From NCBI GenBank assembly GCA_024405645.1, contig JAKSOJ010000048.1, positions 1 through 8,114 on the forward strand: DNA of 8,114 nucleotides, given 5' to 3'. Numbering within the stretch: the first letter of the stretch is position 1; each line of letters starts with the position of its first letter. The notes under the pieces were generated by a model, which did not search any database, was not told where the DNA came from, and was given only the letters and a program-made list of their open reading frames with translations. Origin of the DNA: Phascolarctobacterium sp. Its GTDB lineage: Bacteria; Bacillota; Negativicutes; Acidaminococcales; Acidaminococcaceae. Below, one piece after another: positions 1-5,530 of this stretch. Made by a program: the position numbers and the translations under genes.

Positions 1-14
1 TGGAGGATTTTCAG

Positions 15-821
15 ATGGATAAATTTGAACGTTTAAAAAATATAAAATGTTTTCTTTTTGATATGGACGGTACTATTAATTTAGGTGATGAAATCATTCC
101 CGGCATGGAAGGCTTCTTCGATAAATTAACTGCTGCTGGACGCAAATATTATCTTTTGACTAACAATTCTTCTCGTAGCCACGAGCATTATGTACAAAAG
201 ATGAACCGCCTTGGTGTACCTGTAACTCGCAACGAGGTTTTAATTTCTACTGATGCATTTACCAATTGGATGAACAAGAAAAAACCTGGCGCTAAGCTCT
301 TTGTATTAGGCACTCCTCAACTTTTGCAAATTATTGAAGATGCAGGTTTTGTGCTGACTAATAGTTTAGAAGAAGGTGCTGACTACGTAGTAGTTGGCTT
401 TGACCAAACCTTGACTTATGAGCGTTTGACTATCGCTTGTCGCCTTATTGACAAGGGCGTTCCGTATGTTGCAACTCATCCCGATGTGCGTTGTCCTATC
501 GAAGGTGGTGAGTTTATTCCTGACACTGGCGCTATGATTGAACTTATCAAAACCGCAACTGGTAAATCTCCGGAGGTAATCTGTGGCAAGCCATTCGTAC
601 ATATGGTTGATGTAGCTTTGGATAAAACTGGTTTCAAAAAAGAAGAAATCGCTATGGTTGGTGATCGCTTGGCTACAGATATTGCTTTTGGTTTGAATAA
701 TGATATTCTTTCCATCATGGTACTTACTGGCGAAGCTTCTATGGAAGATGTTGAAAATGGCAATATTAAGCCAGATATCATTCTGCCTCACGCGAAAGAA
801 ATTCTTAATTACTTAGATTAA
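15..821 (+). CDS. HAD-IIA family (NagD-like) sugar/nucleotide phosphatase
   Basis: Predicted cytoplasmic Mg-dependent phosphatase of the haloacid dehalogenase superfamily, subfamily IIA (the NagD/AraL/phosphoglycolate phosphatase-like group), 268 residues, usual length for the family. All four HAD motifs are visible: motif I FDMDGT with nucleophile Asp16 and acid/base Asp18; motif II LTNNSS (about 48-53); motif III Lys192 in CGKP; motif IV VGDRLATD with Asp217 and Asp222. The stretch between motifs II and III is the size expected of a C2 cap domain, which sets substrate choice, so the physiological substrate cannot be read from the sequence. GGAGGA at 2-7 sits 7 bases before the ATG. The stop codon TAA shares its last base with the ATG of the SD-bearing ATGGAGG that serves the next gene, so the two are probably one transcript. 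The promoter is outside the window. Family assignment is firm, substrate unknown. Confidence 0.93.
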   Translation: MDKFERLKNIKCFLFDMDGTINLGDEIIPGMEGFFDKLTAAGRKYYLLTNNSSRSHEHYVQKMNRLGVPVTRNEVLISTDAFTNWMNKKKPGAKLFVLGTPQLLQIIEDAGFVLTNSLEEGADYVVVGFDQTLTYERLTIACRLIDKGVPYVATHPDVRCPIEGGEFIPDTGAMIELIKTATGKSPEVICGKPFVHMVDVALDKTGFKKEEIAMVGDRLATDIAFGLNNDILSIMVLTGEASMEDVENGNIKPDIILPHAKEILNYLD

Positions 822-822
822 T

Positions 823-827
823 GGAGG
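823..827 (+). promoter_or_regulatory. Shine-Dalgarno site fixing the start at 836
   Basis: GGAGG lies 8 bases before ATG 836 and downstream of the alternative ATG at 821, so it selects the later start. The same layout (TGGAGGATT then ATG) precedes the first gene at 1-15. Confidence 0.75.
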
Positions 828-835
828 ATTCTGAA

Positions 836-1372
836 ATGAAAAAAGTTTTATTATTAGTTGCTGCTCTTACTACTATTTGCTCTTCCTGCTTTGCCGAAAA
901 TTGGCAAAAGGTTTGCAATGTAATTGAATATGAATATCATATGGATTTGGACAGCATTATTGGTGCTGGTCCGCACATGTACACTTATAAATATAAGCTG
1001 GTAGATGCAAAAGATGATTTTAATAGCATCATGCCCTACGATCAAGGCATTAGTTTTTTCCCGCATAAAGAAAACATTGGTGAAGTAACCCACGCTGTAT
1101 TCGCTGGTGTTTATAAGAATTGTACTAAGAACGAAGCTAAAAGCTTTACTCCAGGTGGCACCGATGTAAATGTTCGCAAGGAACCAAATACTAAATGCGA
1201 AGTTTTAGGTACTATGAATCCTTCTGACAGAAAGGCTTCTTGTGAATATTACGAGCTCTCTAGAAACGAAGGGGATGGCACTTGGAGCCGCATTGCAATT
1301 TTAGAAGAAAAAGATGATTTTTGGGAAATGACTATTGGTTACGCGAAGAGCCAATATGTAAAAGTTCAATAA
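836..1372 (+). CDS. Secreted protein with C-terminal SH3-like domain, function unknown
   Basis: A 178-residue exported protein of unknown function. The N-terminus is a clear signal peptide: two lysines, a hydrophobic core VLLLVAALTTI, and a likely signal peptidase I site after CFA (residue 20). Cys15 and Cys18 lie in the signal region but do not form a convincing lipobox. The mature part has four cysteines (27, 96, 121, 136), consistent with disulfides outside the cytoplasm. Residues about 109-178, beginning TDVNVRKEPN and ending YAKSQYVKVQ, resemble bacterial SH3 (SH3b) domains, which often bind cell wall or peptides; this is a pattern-level match only. Residues 21-100 are not recognised. 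An upstream in-frame ATG at 821 exists, but GGAGG at 823-827 lies inside that extension and is spaced 8 bases from ATG 836, and only the 836 start puts the signal peptide at the N-terminus. Probably cotranscribed with the preceding phosphatase. Confidence 0.8.
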   Translation: MKKVLLLVAALTTICSSCFAENWQKVCNVIEYEYHMDLDSIIGAGPHMYTYKYKLVDAKDDFNSIMPYDQGISFFPHKENIGEVTHAVFAGVYKNCTKNEAKSFTPGGTDVNVRKEPNTKCEVLGTMNPSDRKASCEYYELSRNEGDGTWSRIAILEEKDDFWEMTIGYAKSQYVKVQ

Positions 1373-1379
1373 ATAAATG

Positions 1380-1418
1380 GGGGTTGTTACACATCTGTGT
1401 AACAACCCCGTTTTTATT
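1380..1418. terminator. Rho-independent terminator, probably bidirectional
   Basis: A perfect 14-base inverted repeat (arms 1380-1393 and 1396-1409, GGGGTTGTTACACA and its complement; in practice 13 bp with a 4-base loop) is followed on the plus strand by a T-rich run from 1411. On the minus strand the hairpin is followed by a TTTATTTATT tract. It lies between the convergent stop codons at 1372 and 1433 and can end both the secreted-protein transcript and the pncA transcript. Confidence 0.9.
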
Positions 1419-1432
1419 ATTTTATTTGATTT

Positions 1433-2074
1433 TTAAGCTTCGAGCTCAGAAGCACATTCTACAAATTTAACACCTGCTGCAGTCATTTCTTCCATAGCAG
1501 TTGCAATGGTTTCGGGTGCGATGCCACGGCAAGCAGCTTTGTTCAGGATTACATCAAAGCCAGCATCTTTTAGTTGTAGGACAGTATTTTTTACGCAGTA
1601 GTCGGTAGCAAGACCACCGCAAATTACAGTAGTAATGCCTTTAAGTTTTAAGTATTCGATGACACCAGTGGAAAGTTTGTTAGCCAGGTCGTGATAGCAA
1701 GCACCATAGGGATGTTTGTCAACTTCAATACCTTTGAATACTTGGAAATCATAGGCTTTGGGATCAAGGCCATCGATAAAATCAAAGCCTTTAGTTCCGA
1801 TAATTGCATGTGCGGGCCAACGAATGTCTAAATCAGGATAGTTGCCTTCAACAGGAGTTAAGGGAGCATGGTCTGCATCGCTGAGCCAAAGCGCGCTCAT
1901 GGTATGAGCGTCACGAGAGCCTACGCGTACAGAAGCAAATTTTGCTTGAGCATTGAGTTCATCTGCTATTTCATTACCACCTACAACTGGTAATTCATTG
2001 GGGCAAACTGGGGTGAAAGTATTTTGTGCATCAATATCAAAGGATGCAATATATTTTTTATCTACAAGTTTCAT
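1433..2074 (-). CDS. pncA: Nicotinamidase (isochorismatase-fold amidohydrolase)
   Basis: Hydrolyses nicotinamide to nicotinate and ammonia in the NAD salvage (Preiss-Handler) pathway; cytoplasmic. 213 residues, normal for PncA. The catalytic triad is visible: Asp15 in FDIDAQNTF, Lys114 in FKGIEVDKHPYGA and nucleophile Cys160 in GGLATDYCV. The metal site characteristic of nicotinamidases, rather than other isochorismatase-fold hydrolases, is also present: Asp55 and His57 in SRDAH, and His89 in WPAH. The Gly-Leu-Ala (154-156) before the cysteine fits the usual cis-peptide/oxyanion segment. AAGGAG (plus coordinates 2085-2090) precedes the ATG by about 10 bases. Monocistronic, divergent from znuC, convergent with the secreted-protein gene. 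No neighbour is an NAD gene, so its role rests on the residues, which are strong. Confidence 0.93.
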   Translation of the reverse strand: MKLVDKKYIASFDIDAQNTFTPVCPNELPVVGGNEIADELNAQAKFASVRVGSRDAHTMSALWLSDADHAPLTPVEGNYPDLDIRWPAHAIIGTKGFDFIDGLDPKAYDFQVFKGIEVDKHPYGACYHDLANKLSTGVIEYLKLKGITTVICGGLATDYCVKNTVLQLKDAGFDVILNKAACRGIAPETIATAMEEMTAAGVKFVECASELEA

Positions 2075-2106
2075 AATAGATAATCTCCTTTACGAAAATT
2101 TCTCTT

Positions 2107-2135
2107 ATTCTACTCCCAAATCAATTATTTTTCAA
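2107..2135 (-). promoter_or_regulatory. Predicted promoter of pncA
   Basis: Read on the minus strand: -35 TTGAAA (2135-2130), 17-base spacer, -10 TAGAAT (2112-2107). Predicted start near 2100 gives a leader of about 26 bases to the ATG. Close to consensus with ideal spacing. Confidence 0.65.
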
Positions 2136-2174
2136 TATTTTTCTTGTACATTTTCTCAGATTGGATACAATACA

Positions 2175-2203
2175 TTGACATTGTCTGTTATTCATAATAT
2201 GAT
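2175..2203 (+). promoter_or_regulatory. Predicted promoter of znuC-znuB
   Basis: -35 TTGACA (2175-2180, exact consensus), 17-base spacer, -10 TATGAT (2198-2203). Predicted start near 2210, leaving a leader of about 65 bases before the ATG at 2275. No good match to a canonical Zur or MntR operator was seen around it, so metal control is not visible from sequence alone. Confidence 0.72.
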
Positions 2204-2274
2204 GAAAGCGATAATTAAGTTAGTTTAAGTTTACTCATTGTTTTATAAATGATATTAGAATAAAGAGGTTTATT

Positions 2275-2994
2275 ATGGAGAATATTATCTCGGTTCGGGA
2301 CCTTGGCTTCGATTATGGTTCTGGCTGGGTTTTTCACAAATTAGATTTGGATATACCTCGTGGCGATTTTGTTGCTGTGATAGGGGCTAATGGGGCTGGT
2401 AAGAGTACTCTCATGAAAATGCTTGCCCATGCTATGCCTCCGACTATAGGGAGTATTTCTTACTATGGTATCCCCATCGAAAAATTTACTGAATGGGAAA
2501 AGGTTGGCTATGTGCCGCAGAATCCTGCGAAAATGCAGAGAGATTTTCCTATTAGCGTGCGTGAGGTAATTGCACTTGGTCTTGTAGAAAAGAAAAAGCT
2601 TTGGCAACGTTTTGGCGCTGCTGAAGATGAAAAAATTGATAAAGCCCTGGCAGCATTTCAATTGACCGATTTGCAACAGAGGAAAATTGGCGAGCTTAGT
2701 GGTGGTCAACAGCAAAGAGTATTTCTTGCGCGTGCTATGGTCAAAAATCCTGAAGTTTTGCTTCTTGATGAACCTGCAACTGGCATTGATGCTGCAAGTA
2801 AGGTTGCGCTTTATGATATGCTGGGAGAAATTAATGCTAATCAGGGCGTTACTATTGTCATGATTAGTCATGATTTAGAATTGGCTGCACAGACAGCGAA
2901 GTCTGCTCTTTGTATTAGCCATGGTATTTGTTTTAGAGGTGATGTACATGAAGCACTTCAGCATCATCATAAACATGGCTATTTTTATAGATAG
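2275..2994 (+). CDS. znuC: Zinc/manganese-type ABC transporter, ATP-binding subunit
   Basis: ATPase that would power metal-ion import through the adjacent ZnuB-like permease at the cytoplasmic face of the membrane. 239 residues, complete for the family. Motifs in order: Walker A GANGAGKST (37-45), Q-loop PQNP (Gln82), signature LSGGQ (141-145), Walker B VLLLDEP (161-167), H-loop His199 in MISHD. The C-terminus is histidine-rich (EALQHHHKHG, 226-235), a trait common in ZnuC/AdcC/MntB-like ATPases. AAAGAGG at 2262-2268 is a good SD, 6 bases from the ATG. The permease gene starts 12 bases after the stop, so the two form an operon. The group also contains manganese and iron importers; zinc is the most likely metal because of the histidines here and the metal-ligand tail of the partner, but this is inference. 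Confidence 0.9.
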   Translation: MENIISVRDLGFDYGSGWVFHKLDLDIPRGDFVAVIGANGAGKSTLMKMLAHAMPPTIGSISYYGIPIEKFTEWEKVGYVPQNPAKMQRDFPISVREVIALGLVEKKKLWQRFGAAEDEKIDKALAAFQLTDLQQRKIGELSGGQQQRVFLARAMVKNPEVLLLDEPATGIDAASKVALYDMLGEINANQGVTIVMISHDLELAAQTAKSALCISHGICFRGDVHEALQHHHKHGYFYR

Positions 2995-3005
2995 AGGGAA
3001 AACTA

Positions 3006-3947
3006 ATGTTAGAAATTTTTGAAATGGGATTTATGCAAAGAGCGTGGCTTGCAGGCTTGCTTATGGCTATAACCTGTCCCTTGATTGGCAGCTTTTTGGT
3101 GCTTAGAAGACAGAGCCTGATTGGCGACGGATTGGGACATATTGCTTTTGCTGGTGTTGCAGGTGGAGCTTTAGCAGGATGCAGTTCCGTTGTGAGCGCA
3201 GCAATTGCTACAATTATTGGTGCTTTAGCAATTGAAAAGGTGCGCACGAAGTTGTCTGATCTTGCAGATATGGTTCTAGCAATCTTTTTCTATAGTGGTA
3301 TGGGGTTAGCAGTAATTTTTACTGGCATGAACAAAGAAGGGGGCTTCAATTTAAGTAGCGTTCTTTTTGGTAGCTTGATGACGGTTACTAGTTCTGACTT
3401 GTGGATTGTTGCGGGACTTGCTGTAGCTACTATTGCTTTCGTCATTGTCTTTTATCGTCCATTGCAATATTTAACCTTTGATGAAACATCTGCAAAGGTT
3501 AGTGGGTTGCCCGTGGAATCGTTAAGCCTTTTGCTTGCAATATTGACAGCTTTGACCGTGGCTCTTTCCATGCGTATAGTTGGATTGCTTTTGGTTTCTG
3601 CTATGATGGTAATTCCTGTTGCCTGTGCACTTCAAACTGCGCGTAGTTTTTCGGCAACAATCATGCAAAGTATTATCTATGGTATTATTACCGTATGTTT
3701 AGGTTTGGTTTTGTCCTACTATTTGAATCTTGCTCCTGGTGGCACCATAGTTTTAACGAGTACTGTTCTTTTTGTGTTAAGTCTATTAATTGGTTCAACT
3801 AAAAAGAATAATCCCGTACCAGATGTGCATTGTAAGGTTTGTGACGAAGATCAGGAAAACAAATGCAATCATCCTGAATTTCCAGAGTATAAGAAAGAAA
3901 AAGGGTATAGAGGGCATCATCATGGCCGTAAGACCATAAAAGAGTAG
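3006..3947 (+). CDS. znuB: Zinc/manganese-type ABC transporter permease with Cys/His-rich tail
   Basis: Integral membrane permease of the ABC-3 (ZnuB/AdcB/MntC-like) family, 313 residues. The family's N-terminal pattern is clear: AWLAGLLMAITCPLIGSFLVLRRQSLIGDGLGHIAFAG is split between the first membrane segment and the conserved region with the H in GLGHIAF. Several further hydrophobic segments follow up to about residue 262. The last roughly 50 residues (263-313) are hydrophilic and unusual: His275, Cys276, Cys279, Cys287, His289 and the run His304-306 form a likely cytoplasmic metal-binding tail absent from the core fold. AGAGGG at 2993-2998 is the SD. It forms an operon with znuC; no znuA-type binding protein gene follows, and the downstream 100 bases are AT-rich without an obvious strong terminator. 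Family is secure; metal identity is inferred. Confidence 0.9.
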   Translation: MLEIFEMGFMQRAWLAGLLMAITCPLIGSFLVLRRQSLIGDGLGHIAFAGVAGGALAGCSSVVSAAIATIIGALAIEKVRTKLSDLADMVLAIFFYSGMGLAVIFTGMNKEGGFNLSSVLFGSLMTVTSSDLWIVAGLAVATIAFVIVFYRPLQYLTFDETSAKVSGLPVESLSLLLAILTALTVALSMRIVGLLLVSAMMVIPVACALQTARSFSATIMQSIIYGIITVCLGLVLSYYLNLAPGGTIVLTSTVLFVLSLLIGSTKKNNPVPDVHCKVCDEDQENKCNHPEFPEYKKEKGYRGHHHGRKTIKE

Positions 3948-4044
3948 AAACTGAATTTATAAAATCTTTTGATGTTTTATATTTGTGGACAATATACCTT
4001 AAATATCTACAAAATGTATACATTAGAAATTATCTGAAAATATA
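3948..4044. other. AT-rich gap after znuB, no recognised gene
   Basis: First part of the 380-base stretch between znuB and mnmA. It is very AT-rich and holds no credible ORF on either strand. No strong terminator for znuB is visible, only a weak imperfect AT hairpin near 3959-3980. A perfect 12-base palindrome AATGTATACATT lies at 4013-4024. The rest of the stretch (4045-4320) is described in separate entries. Confidence 0.6.
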
Positions 4045-4073
4045 TTTACAAATTAAATTGTCGGTTGTATAAT
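4045..4073 (+). promoter_or_regulatory. Strong predicted promoter of the 4080-4320 RNA locus
   Basis: -35 TTTACA (4045-4050), exactly 17-base spacer, -10 TATAAT (4068-4073, exact consensus). The predicted start falls at about 4079-4081, the first base of a perfect hairpin. There is no protein gene of normal size downstream on this strand: the next gene, mnmA, is convergent. Confidence 0.72.
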
Positions 4074-4079
4074 ACAACC
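4063..4079. promoter_or_regulatory. 17-bp palindrome over the -10 box, possible operator
   Basis: GGTTGTATAATACAACC is a perfect inverted repeat with 7-base arms (4063-4069 and 4073-4079) around TAA. It fully covers the -10 hexamer, so a protein bound here would block the promoter. It does not match an operator I can name. Alternatively it is chance symmetry around an AT-rich -10. Confidence 0.4.
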
Positions 4080-4137
4080 ATAGCAACAATGATGTTGTGA
4101 GGTGTTGGCCTCCTTGTCTTTGTTGCTATTTTTATTT
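4080..4137 (+). repeat. Hairpin at the predicted transcript start, followed by T-rich run
   Basis: ATAGCAACAA (4080-4089) pairs perfectly with TTGTTGCTAT (4120-4129). An inner helix GAGG/CCTC (4099-4102 with 4109-4112) sits in the 30-base loop, and TTTTATTT follows the outer stem. It could act as an early terminator or attenuator giving a short RNA of about 57 bases, or as the first domain of the longer RNA. The arms are AT-rich, so termination may be partial. Confidence 0.5.
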
Positions 4138-4208
4138 AAGTCTTGCGCTAATATACCGCCACTATTTAGATTAGATATTATACAAGGGCGGGTCGCTCGC
4201 GTGGCCAA

Positions 4209-4289
4209 ATGAGGGGACTTTTGGAAATTACCGGTTTTGCTAATCGGTCGAAGCACGGACTTCGTAAAGAGCGCAAGAAAGAAAATTAA
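4209..4289 (+). CDS. Possible 26-residue basic small protein, unproven
   Basis: An ATG at 4209 opens a 26-codon frame ending at TAA 4287-4289, right where the terminator stem begins. The product starts MRGLLEITGF and ends KHGLRKERKKEN, strongly basic with a short hydrophobic start; I do not recognise it. In favour: its place between a strong promoter and a terminator. Against: no Shine-Dalgarno sequence precedes the ATG (GTGGCC instead), the start codon lies in a predicted helix, and the whole frame overlaps the candidate structured RNA. The open frame continues upstream without a start codon to a TAG at 4167. Either reading, RNA or peptide, remains possible. Confidence 0.25.
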   Translation: MRGLLEITGFANRSKHGLRKERKKEN

Positions 4290-4320
4290 GAGCTAGTTCG
4301 CTTTGCGAGCTAGCTCTTTT
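4288..4320. terminator. Rho-independent terminator shared by the RNA locus and mnmA
   Basis: AAGAGCTAG (4288-4296) pairs with CTAGCTCTT (4310-4318), extended inward by a wobble pair and TCGC/GCGA (4298-4301 with 4305-4308) around a TTT loop. On the plus strand the stem ends in TCTTTT; on the minus strand it is followed by a T-rich stretch (AATTTTCTTTC). It lies 10 bases beyond the mnmA stop, so it can end both convergent transcripts. Confidence 0.85.
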
Positions 4321-4327
4321 GCATTAG

Positions 4328-5392
4328 TTAAATTATAATTCCGCCACCAACTACGATGTCTCCTTCGTACATTACTACGGATTGACCCTTGGTGATAGCG
4401 CGTTGGGGTTCGTCGAAAATAATTTCTAAAGTATCGTCATCAAGTTGGCGAACTGTAGCAGGTTGCTCAGCATGATGATAGCGAATGCGAGCTTTGAGGC
4501 GGCGTTCGCCTTCAATTCGTTCGCAATCGATTAAATTAATATCTTTGGCAATAACCTTGTTAGTGAAGAGACCTGCATTATCAGTCAGAATAACTTCATT
4601 TCTTTCGACATTGATTTCTTTGACATACATAGGTGCTGGCAGTGCGAGACCTAAGCCTTTACGCTGACCAACTGTATAGTGAATGATGCCTTTGTGTTTT
4701 CCTAAAACATTACCTTGCGCATCAACGAAATTGCCTGGCTTGAATTTTTTGTGAGTGCGATTTTCGATGAATTCGCTATAGCTTTGGCCTTTGACGAAGC
4801 AAATATCTTGGCTATCGCCTTTTTGGGCATTTACTAAAGCGTGGGACTCTGCAAGTTCACGGACATGTTCCTTGTTGGGTTCTTCGCCTAAAGGAAATTT
4901 TGCGTGGGCTAATTGTTCTTGTGTTAAAGAATAGAGAACATAGCTTTGATCTTTTTTTAAATCTTCTGCCTTTAAAAGCAGATAGCGTTTTTTCTCTTCG
5001 TCATATCTAATGCGCACATAGTGTCCTGTGGCAACATAATTACAACCGAGTTCTTTAGCCTTTTCAAAAAGATAGCCGAATTTCATATAGCGATTACAAA
5101 TTATACAGGGGTTGGGAGTACGGCCTGCTTTATAATCATCTATAAATCTGCCAATAACAATCTTGCTGAATTCTTTTCGATAGTCTGCAATGTGAAAAGG
5201 TATGCCAATGCGGGCTGCTACAGCTTCTGCATCTTTAAGATCTTGCTCACTGCCGCATTTAGCATTTGGGTCCTTGTGGTCTGCAAGCTTCATAGTGCAA
5301 CCAATGCATTCATAACCTTTTTCTTGCATCAAAAGAGCGGTCACCGAAGAGTCAACGCCACCACTCATAGCAATTAAAACTTTTTCATTCAT
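4328..5392 (-). CDS. mnmA: tRNA-specific 2-thiouridylase MnmA
   Basis: Activates U34 of tRNA-Lys, tRNA-Glu and tRNA-Gln with ATP and inserts sulfur to make 2-thiouridine, part of the mnm5s2U wobble modification; cytoplasmic. 354 residues, normal length. The N-terminal PP-loop SGGVDSS (10-16) is the adenylation site. Residues 93-99 read PNPCIIC: Cys99 aligns with the family's nucleophile in the NPxxxCN motif, and Cys198 in QDICF with the second catalytic cysteine. Cys96 makes a CxxC where E. coli-type enzymes have DxxC. TVGQRKGLG and the C-terminal beta-barrel region (GQSVVMYEG) follow as usual. AGGAG at about 10 bases upstream is the SD. No cysteine desulfurase (iscS/nifS) gene is adjacent in this window. 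It is divergent from gluQ, another tRNA wobble-modification gene. Confidence 0.96.
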   Translation of the reverse strand: MNEKVLIAMSGGVDSSVTALLMQEKGYECIGCTMKLADHKDPNAKCGSEQDLKDAEAVAARIGIPFHIADYRKEFSKIVIGRFIDDYKAGRTPNPCIICNRYMKFGYLFEKAKELGCNYVATGHYVRIRYDEEKKRYLLLKAEDLKKDQSYVLYSLTQEQLAHAKFPLGEEPNKEHVRELAESHALVNAQKGDSQDICFVKGQSYSEFIENRTHKKFKPGNFVDAQGNVLGKHKGIIHYTVGQRKGLGLALPAPMYVKEINVERNEVILTDNAGLFTNKVIAKDINLIDCERIEGERRLKARIRYHHAEQPATVRQLDDDTLEIIFDEPQRAITKGQSVVMYEGDIVVGGGIII

Positions 5393-5456
5393 AATCTATA
5401 TGCTCCTAAAGCTAAAACGCAAATTAACATAAAATGTTGATGTTTTGTACAAGAAA

Positions 5457-5485
5457 ATTCTACTACAAACAAATAAAATACACAA
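5457..5485 (-). promoter_or_regulatory. Predicted promoter of mnmA
   Basis: Read on the minus strand: -35 TTGTGT (5485-5480), 17-base spacer, -10 TAGAAT (5462-5457). Predicted start near 5450 leaves a leader of about 58 bases. The -10 hexamer is the same as at the pncA promoter. Confidence 0.55.
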
Positions 5486-5498
5486 GAAGCTCATATTG

Positions 5499-5507
5499 TG
5501 ATAAAAT
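5499..5507 (+). promoter_or_regulatory. Possible extended -10 promoter of gluQ
   Basis: TGATAAAAT fits an extended -10 element (TGn plus TAAAAT at 5502-5507). No good -35 is seen at the usual distance. It would start transcription near 5514, about 23 bases before the chosen ATG, just clear of the SD. It lies back to back with the mnmA promoter. Confidence 0.35.
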
Positions 5508-5524
5508 ATACTGACAGATTCGAC

Positions 5525-5530
5525 AAGGAG
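5525..5530 (+). promoter_or_regulatory. Shine-Dalgarno site fixing the gluQ start at 5537
   Basis: AAGGAG lies 6 bases before ATG 5537. A longer frame opens at 5498 (GTG), but it has no SD and overlaps the predicted promoter. Confidence 0.8.

Larger units (their letters stand above)
4080..4320 (+). ncRNA. Candidate structured non-coding RNA, family not recognised
   Basis: A transcript of about 240 bases is predicted from the promoter at 4045-4073 to the terminator at 4288-4320. It begins with a perfect 10-bp hairpin (4080-4089 with 4120-4129). A second domain is closed by a perfect 9-bp stem (4141-4149 with 4270-4278). Inside it are four more helices: CCGCC 4156-4160 with 4187-4191; CCAAA 4205-4209 with 4220-4224; a 7-bp stem with one G-U pair, 4230-4236 with 4242-4248; and CGAAG 4249-4253 with 4260-4264. 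The last two abut directly, as stacked helices in a junction often do. The inner domain is more GC-rich than its surroundings. I checked by eye for signature motifs of SRP RNA, tmRNA, RNase P and common riboswitches and saw none; 6S RNA was not supported because the two ends do not pair. The downstream gene is convergent, so it is not a leader of an ordinary gene, although a small ORF at 4209-4289 is an alternative reading. Confidence 0.5.

Noticed and set aside
366..791. Minus-strand open frames across the HAD phosphatase gene
   Set aside because: They are antisense to a gene with all HAD motifs, have no SD, and their translations look like no protein.
821..835. Upstream ATG at 821 for the secreted protein
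   Set aside because: It would add five residues before the signal peptide, and the SD lies inside that extension.
1953..2228. Plus-strand frame running from inside pncA into the znuC promoter region
   Set aside because: It is a shadow of pncA, has no SD, and overlaps two good promoters.
2235..2252. TCATT/AATGA inverted repeat upstream of znuC as a Zur site
   Set aside because: Arms are only 5 bases with an 8-base gap, in AT-rich sequence, and do not resemble the known Zur consensus.
4013..4024. 12-base palindrome AATGTATACATT after znuB
   Set aside because: It is not placed at a clear promoter element and A/T-rich palindromes of this length arise readily by chance.
4053..4256. 67-codon minus-strand frame in the znuB-mnmA gap
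   Set aside because: No SD or promoter suits it, it reads through the predicted RNA helices and the plus-strand promoter, and the translation is unrecognised.
4141..4278. Known riboswitch, T-box, SRP, 6S or tmRNA identity for the multi-branched RNA
   Set aside because: None of the signature motifs I know for these was seen, and no protein gene of normal size follows on the same strand; a covariance-model search would be decisive.
5446..5457. 12-mer TGTACAAGAAAA shared with the minus strand at 2139-2150
   Set aside because: A few shared AT-rich 12-mers are expected by chance in 8 kb, and its position relative to the two promoters differs.
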